Source: Candidatus Luteimonas excrementigallinarum (GTDB lineage Bacteria > Pseudomonadota > Gammaproteobacteria > Xanthomonadales > Xanthomonadaceae). Taken from it: a DNA stretch of 8,084 nt. The notes beneath the pieces were generated by a model. The model was not told the DNA's origin. It saw nothing but the letters and a program-made list of their open reading frames with translations, and made no database searches. The position numbers and the translations under genes were made by a program. Positions 5,404 to 8,084 of the stretch are shown one piece after another (within the stretch, counting starts at the first letter, position 1; each line of letters starts with the position of its first letter). The stretch is from assembly GCA_019115725.1 (NCBI GenBank), contig DXCY01000138.1, forward strand, positions 1 through 8,084, read 5' to 3'.

Positions 5404-6114
5404 ATGCAGATCTTCCGTCCGGCCGCCGAGCGCGGCCACGTCCGGGCCGGCTGGCTCGACAGCCGCCACAGCTTTTCCTTCGGCCACTACCACGACCCGC
5501 AATGGATGGGTTGGGGTCCGCTGCGGGTGATCAACGAAGACCGGGTGCAGCCCGGCGCCGGCTTCGCCCCGCACGGCCATGCCAACATGGAGATCATCAG
5601 CTACGTGATTTCCGGCGGCCTGGCCCACCGCGACAGCGGCGGCAGCGAAGGCGTGCTGCGCCCCGGTGAGCTGCAGTGGATGAGCGCCGGCCACGGCATC
5701 GAGCACAGCGAATACAACGCTTCCGATTCCGAGCCGGTGCACTTCCTGCAGATCTGGATCCAGCCCAACCGCCTCAACGCGGCCCCGGACTATGCGCAGA
5801 AGGCCTTCGACCCGGCCGCGCGCCGTGCCCGGTGGGGCCTGCTGGCCTCTCCCGACGGTGCCGACGGCAGCCTGGCGATCCGCCAGGACGCCCGCCTGTT
5901 CGGCGTGCAGCTGGCCGCGGGCGAATCCGTTGCCAGCAACCTCGATCCTGCCCGCCGCTACTGGCTGCAGGTGGTCCAGGGCCAGGTGTCCGTGGGCGAT
6001 CGCGCGCTGTCAGCCGGCGATGCCGTTGGCTATGCCGATGAAGCCGGCGAATTGCGCATCACCGGCGCCGGCGAAACGCTCGCCGACCTGCTGCTGTTCG
6101 AGCTGCCCGGTTGA
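5404..6114 (+). CDS. Pirin-family bicupin, YhhW-type
   Basis: This 236-residue cytoplasmic protein is made of two cupin domains. The N-terminal cupin carries the full metal-binding set of E. coli YhhW at the same residue numbers: His57 and His59 (FAPHGHANMEI), His101 and Glu103 (GHGIEHSEYN). The start (IFRPAAERG ... WLDSRHSFSFGHYHDP) and the block FLQIWIQPN are typical of the family. The second cupin (about 145-236) is degenerate, as usual. YhhW and some pirins open the flavonoid quercetin with oxygen in vitro; the natural substrate is generally unknown, and other pirins act in redox or stress regulation. The start ATG 5404 has only a weak GGA upstream, but the conserved N-terminus begins right there. 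It lies 51 bases after yceI with a strong hairpin between, and its stop is three bases from the stop of the convergent hydrolase gene. Confidence 0.94.
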   Translation: MQIFRPAAERGHVRAGWLDSRHSFSFGHYHDPQWMGWGPLRVINEDRVQPGAGFAPHGHANMEIISYVISGGLAHRDSGGSEGVLRPGELQWMSAGHGIEHSEYNASDSEPVHFLQIWIQPNRLNAAPDYAQKAFDPAARRARWGLLASPDGADGSLAIRQDARLFGVQLAAGESVASNLDPARRYWLQVVQGQVSVGDRALSAGDAVGYADEAGELRITGAGETLADLLLFELPG

Positions 6115-6117
6115 GGT

Positions 6118-7233
6118 TTATTCGTTACTGCCGACGCCACCGGTCGTAGGGGTAGTGGTGTCGGCGGGCGGGTGAGGCTCGAACGGAGGACAAACGGCAC
6201 CGTCCGCTGCATCGAGCCATCGTGCAAGCGGCTCGACCAGCCGGTCCATGCGCATCGGCGCGGTGAAGTGGTGTTCGCCTTCCAGTGTCACGAGCTGGCC
6301 GCGCGGGGCCGCATCGGCGAGGGACTGTACGGACTCCATCGGGAAAAAGCCGTCCCTGGTGCCATGCAGCAGCAGCGCGCAGCCGTCGACTGCCATCGCG
6401 GCCTGGCGGACGTCGATGGCGGCAAGATCCAGGCCAAGCCGCTGTCCCGCGGCGGCGATGGAACGGTCGATGCGCGCATCGTCATAGCGCCTGCGCGCGT
6501 GGGCCAGGGCGAGCCGCCCGCGCAGTCCGGATCCCGGCTGCGACTTCATCCCTTCGATCATGCCGTGGATGCCATCCGCGGCGTTGGCATAGGGCGACAT
6601 GGCGATCACCGCGTCGACCACGCCGGCTTCGGCGTAGGCGGCGGCATAGAGGGCTGCGACCGCGCCATAGGAAACACCGAAGAGCGCCAACGGGCCGTCG
6701 GTACCGTCTGCCGTGCGCAGCGCGGCGAGCAGCGCCGACACGTCCTGTCCCTCCCGGGGGCCGAAGCCTGCGGGGGCGCGGCCCGACGCGCCGTGGTTGC
6801 GCAGGTCCACCATGACCGCCTGCCACCCGTTTTCGGCAAGCCCCAGCGCCCAGGGCAGCATCGAACTGCCGTCCATGCCCCAGCCGTGCAACAGGACCAC
6901 GGTGCCGGCCGCGGCGATGGGCGCGCGCTCTTCCGGGGGATTGCCGATGTTGAAGCGGAACTCCACGCCGTCGTCGCTGCGTGCGTAGTGGTATTCCATC
7001 CCGTAAGCCATGGGTTTGACCACGCGGTAGGCGAGATCCGGGCCATCGGGCACCTGAAAACGGTGCCGCTCGATCTCAAGGGCGGACTCCATCTTCACAA
7101 GGCTGGAGTCGTCCAGCAGCGGCTGGCCCCACGGCTCGGCGATGCGGGTCTCCAGACTTGTGCATGCGGTCGCCAGCAGCGTCAGCAGGGCGATGCCGGG
7201 GAGGGCCTTGCGATGGGGGAAGTCCTTTTCCAC
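6118..7233 (-). CDS. Alpha/beta hydrolase lipoprotein
   Basis: This 371-residue protein starts at GTG (7231-7233). A short basic start (EKDFPHRK), a hydrophobic run and the lipobox LATAC with Cys24 mark it as a lipoprotein; the residue after Cys is Thr, not Asp, so sorting to the outer membrane is expected if the E. coli rule holds. The hydrolase domain spans about 108-340: oxyanion loop HGWG (116-119), DLRNHGASG (143-151), nucleophile elbow GVSYG with Ser188 (186-190), acid Asp294 in HGTRDGFFP, and catalytic His321 or His322 in GEHHF. The triad is complete, so it is probably active, as an esterase, lipase-like or peptidase enzyme; the substrate cannot be read from sequence. The last 25 residues are a Pro/Thr/Gly-rich tail. 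It follows the M17 aminopeptidase gene by six bases, so the two are likely co-transcribed. GTG is supported because the next Met (residue 48) would remove the whole signal. Confidence 0.88.
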   Translation of the reverse strand: MEKDFPHRKALPGIALLTLLATACTSLETRIAEPWGQPLLDDSSLVKMESALEIERHRFQVPDGPDLAYRVVKPMAYGMEYHYARSDDGVEFRFNIGNPPEERAPIAAAGTVVLLHGWGMDGSSMLPWALGLAENGWQAVMVDLRNHGASGRAPAGFGPREGQDVSALLAALRTADGTDGPLALFGVSYGAVAALYAAAYAEAGVVDAVIAMSPYANAADGIHGMIEGMKSQPGSGLRGRLALAHARRRYDDARIDRSIAAAGQRLGLDLAAIDVRQAAMAVDGCALLLHGTRDGFFPMESVQSLADAAPRGQLVTLEGEHHFTAPMRMDRLVEPLARWLDAADGAVCPPFEPHPPADTTTPTTGGVGSNE

Positions 7234-7239
7234 CCTGCT

Positions 7240-8084
7240 TCAGCCTCCGTAGCGCGCCTTCAGCATTGCCCAGGCCGAACGCAGGCCCTGGGCTTCGCCG
7301 CCAATGGGGCGGCCGGGGCGTTCGCTGTCGTTCCAGGCAAAGACATCCAGATGCGCCCACTGGGTGTCTTCGGGCACAAAGCGCTCCAGATACAGGGCGG
7401 CGGTGACCGAGCCGGCCATGCGCGAACCGGCATTGGCGATGTCGGCCACGCGGCTTGTGAGGTAGCGCAGGTACGGGCGCCACAGCGGCATCCGCCAGAC
7501 CGGGTCGCTGTGGTGCATGCCGGCCTTGAGCCAGCCGTCGGCAACGGCGTCGGTGTTGCTGTAGAGCGCAGGCAGGTCCGGGCCCAGCGCGATCCGCGCC
7601 GCGCCGGTGAGGGTGGCGAAGTCGATCAGCAGGTCGGGCGAGGATTCGCCGGCGTAGGTCAGCGCATCGCACAGCACCACCCGGCCTTCGGCGTCGGTGT
7701 TGTCGATTTCCACGCTGATGCCCTTGCGGGTGGCGACCACTTCGCCGGGGCGGAAGGCGTCCGGGCCGATCGCGTTCTCGACCGCGGGGATCAGCAGCGA
7801 CAGGCGTACCGGCAGGCCGCGGGCCATGACCAGTTCGGCCAGCGCCAGCGCGTGGGCAGCGCCGCCCATGTCCTTCTTCATATTGCGCATGCCGTCGGCG
7901 GGCTTGATGTCCAGGCCGCCGGTGTCAAAGCACACGCCCTTGCCGACCAGTGACAGCAGCGGCGCGTCGGCCTGGCCCCAGGTCAGGTGCAGCAGCCGCG
8001 GCGCGCGGTGCGAGGCCCGGCCGACAGCGTGGATCGCGGGGAAGTTCTGCTCCAGCAGCACCTCGCCGATGATGCTTTCCAGCC
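7240..8084 (-). CDS. M17 leucyl aminopeptidase family protein, C-terminal part
   Basis: Partial: the frame is open through the right edge, and no start is assigned. The 280 residues seen cover the catalytic domain of the PepA family, which removes N-terminal residues from peptides using two metal ions in the cytoplasm. Signatures are present in order: VGKGVCFDTGGLDIKPADGM (metal ligands Lys and Asp, plus the second catalytic Lys), MKKDMGGAA (Asp ligand), NTDAEGRVVLCDALTYA (Asp and Glu ligands, catalytic Arg) and DFATLTGAARIALG. All five expected metal ligands and both catalytic residues are visible, so the enzyme should be active. Wording such as CFDTGG and LDIKP, rather than the FDSGG and ISIKP of E. 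coli PepA, points to the broader leucyl aminopeptidase-like branch, so I give no gene symbol. The stop TGA (7240-7242) is six bases from the hydrolase start, making this the first gene of that unit in the window. Confidence 0.94.
   Translation of the reverse strand, partial: LESIIGEVLLEQNFPAIHAVGRASHRAPRLLHLTWGQADAPLLSLVGKGVCFDTGGLDIKPADGMRNMKKDMGGAAHALALAELVMARGLPVRLSLLIPAVENAIGPDAFRPGEVVATRKGISVEIDNTDAEGRVVLCDALTYAGESSPDLLIDFATLTGAARIALGPDLPALYSNTDAVADGWLKAGMHHSDPVWRMPLWRPYLRYLTSRVADIANAGSRMAGSVTAALYLERFVPEDTQWAHLDVFAWNDSERPGRPIGGEAQGLRSAWAMLKARYGG
7244..7248 (-). promoter_or_regulatory. Ribosome binding site of the hydrolase gene, inside the aminopeptidase gene
   Basis: GGAGG on the minus strand lies ten bases before the GTG start and within the last codons of the aminopeptidase gene. 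It supports the GTG start and translational coupling of the pair. Confidence 0.6.

Noticed and set aside
4627..5742. A 371-codon minus-strand frame opposite yceI and the start of the pirin gene
   Set aside because: Both plus-strand genes have clear family signatures; the antisense frame is rich in Val, Gly, Ala and His and shows no domain.
6172..7953. A 593-codon open frame on the plus strand opposite the hydrolase and aminopeptidase genes
   Set aside because: It crosses two minus-strand genes with complete catalytic motifs and has antisense-like composition. No sign of independent coding was seen.
1..8084. Mobile elements, CRISPR arrays, tRNA or rRNA genes, phage or defence genes
   Set aside because: No transposase or integrase motif, regularly spaced repeats, long terminal inverted repeats or RNA-gene signature was seen on either strand by reading.

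Overview
The window is a high-GC, gene-dense stretch of chromosome, most consistent with a gammaproteobacterium of the Xanthomonadaceae/Lysobacteraceae (Lysobacter, Luteimonas, Stenotrophomonas or Xanthomonas type). This is an inference from codon use (third positions almost all G or C), protein style and gene content; the genus cannot be fixed from the sequence alone. I see no rRNA, tRNA, CRISPR array, insertion sequence or phage gene, and no gap over 300 bases without a gene.

Layout, left to right. (1) Positions 1-1154, plus strand: the C-terminal part of glnE, the glutamine synthetase adenylyltransferase/adenylyl-removing enzyme, cut by the window edge. (2) 1271-2938, plus: a cysteine-free 555-residue protein with one N-terminal LysM domain and about 480 residues I do not recognise; its base composition is visibly less GC-rich than its neighbours. 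(3) 3013-4014, minus: an ELM1/GtrOC1-like family protein, convergent with the LysM gene. (4) Divergent from it, 4122-4709, plus: a RutE-type small nitroreductase (malonic semialdehyde reductase family). The 107-base divergent intergenic region holds a 27-bp near-perfect palindrome next to a candidate -10 box. (5) 4753-5352, plus: an exported YceI-family protein. (6) 5404-6114, plus: a pirin-family bicupin with all four metal ligands of the YhhW type. (7) 6118-7233, minus: a lipoprotein alpha/beta hydrolase with a GTG start, ending three bases from the pirin gene. (8) 7240-8084, minus: the C-terminal part of an M17 leucyl aminopeptidase, running off the right edge and lying six bases upstream of the hydrolase in one likely transcription unit.

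How the genes fit together. rutE, yceI and pirin lie head to tail and could share readthrough transcription; reduction of reactive aldehydes, quinones or nitro compounds, isoprenoid-lipid binding and quercetinase-like activity suggest a loose stress or redox theme, but this is inference. Aminopeptidase plus hydrolase is a clear two-gene unit. glnE and the LysM gene share a strand but are separated by 116 bases with a small hairpin and are probably independent. Most of the window is ordinary housekeeping or accessory metabolism. The two items with real potential for novelty are the LysM protein with its uncharacterised body and the palindromic site between the ELM1 and rutE genes.
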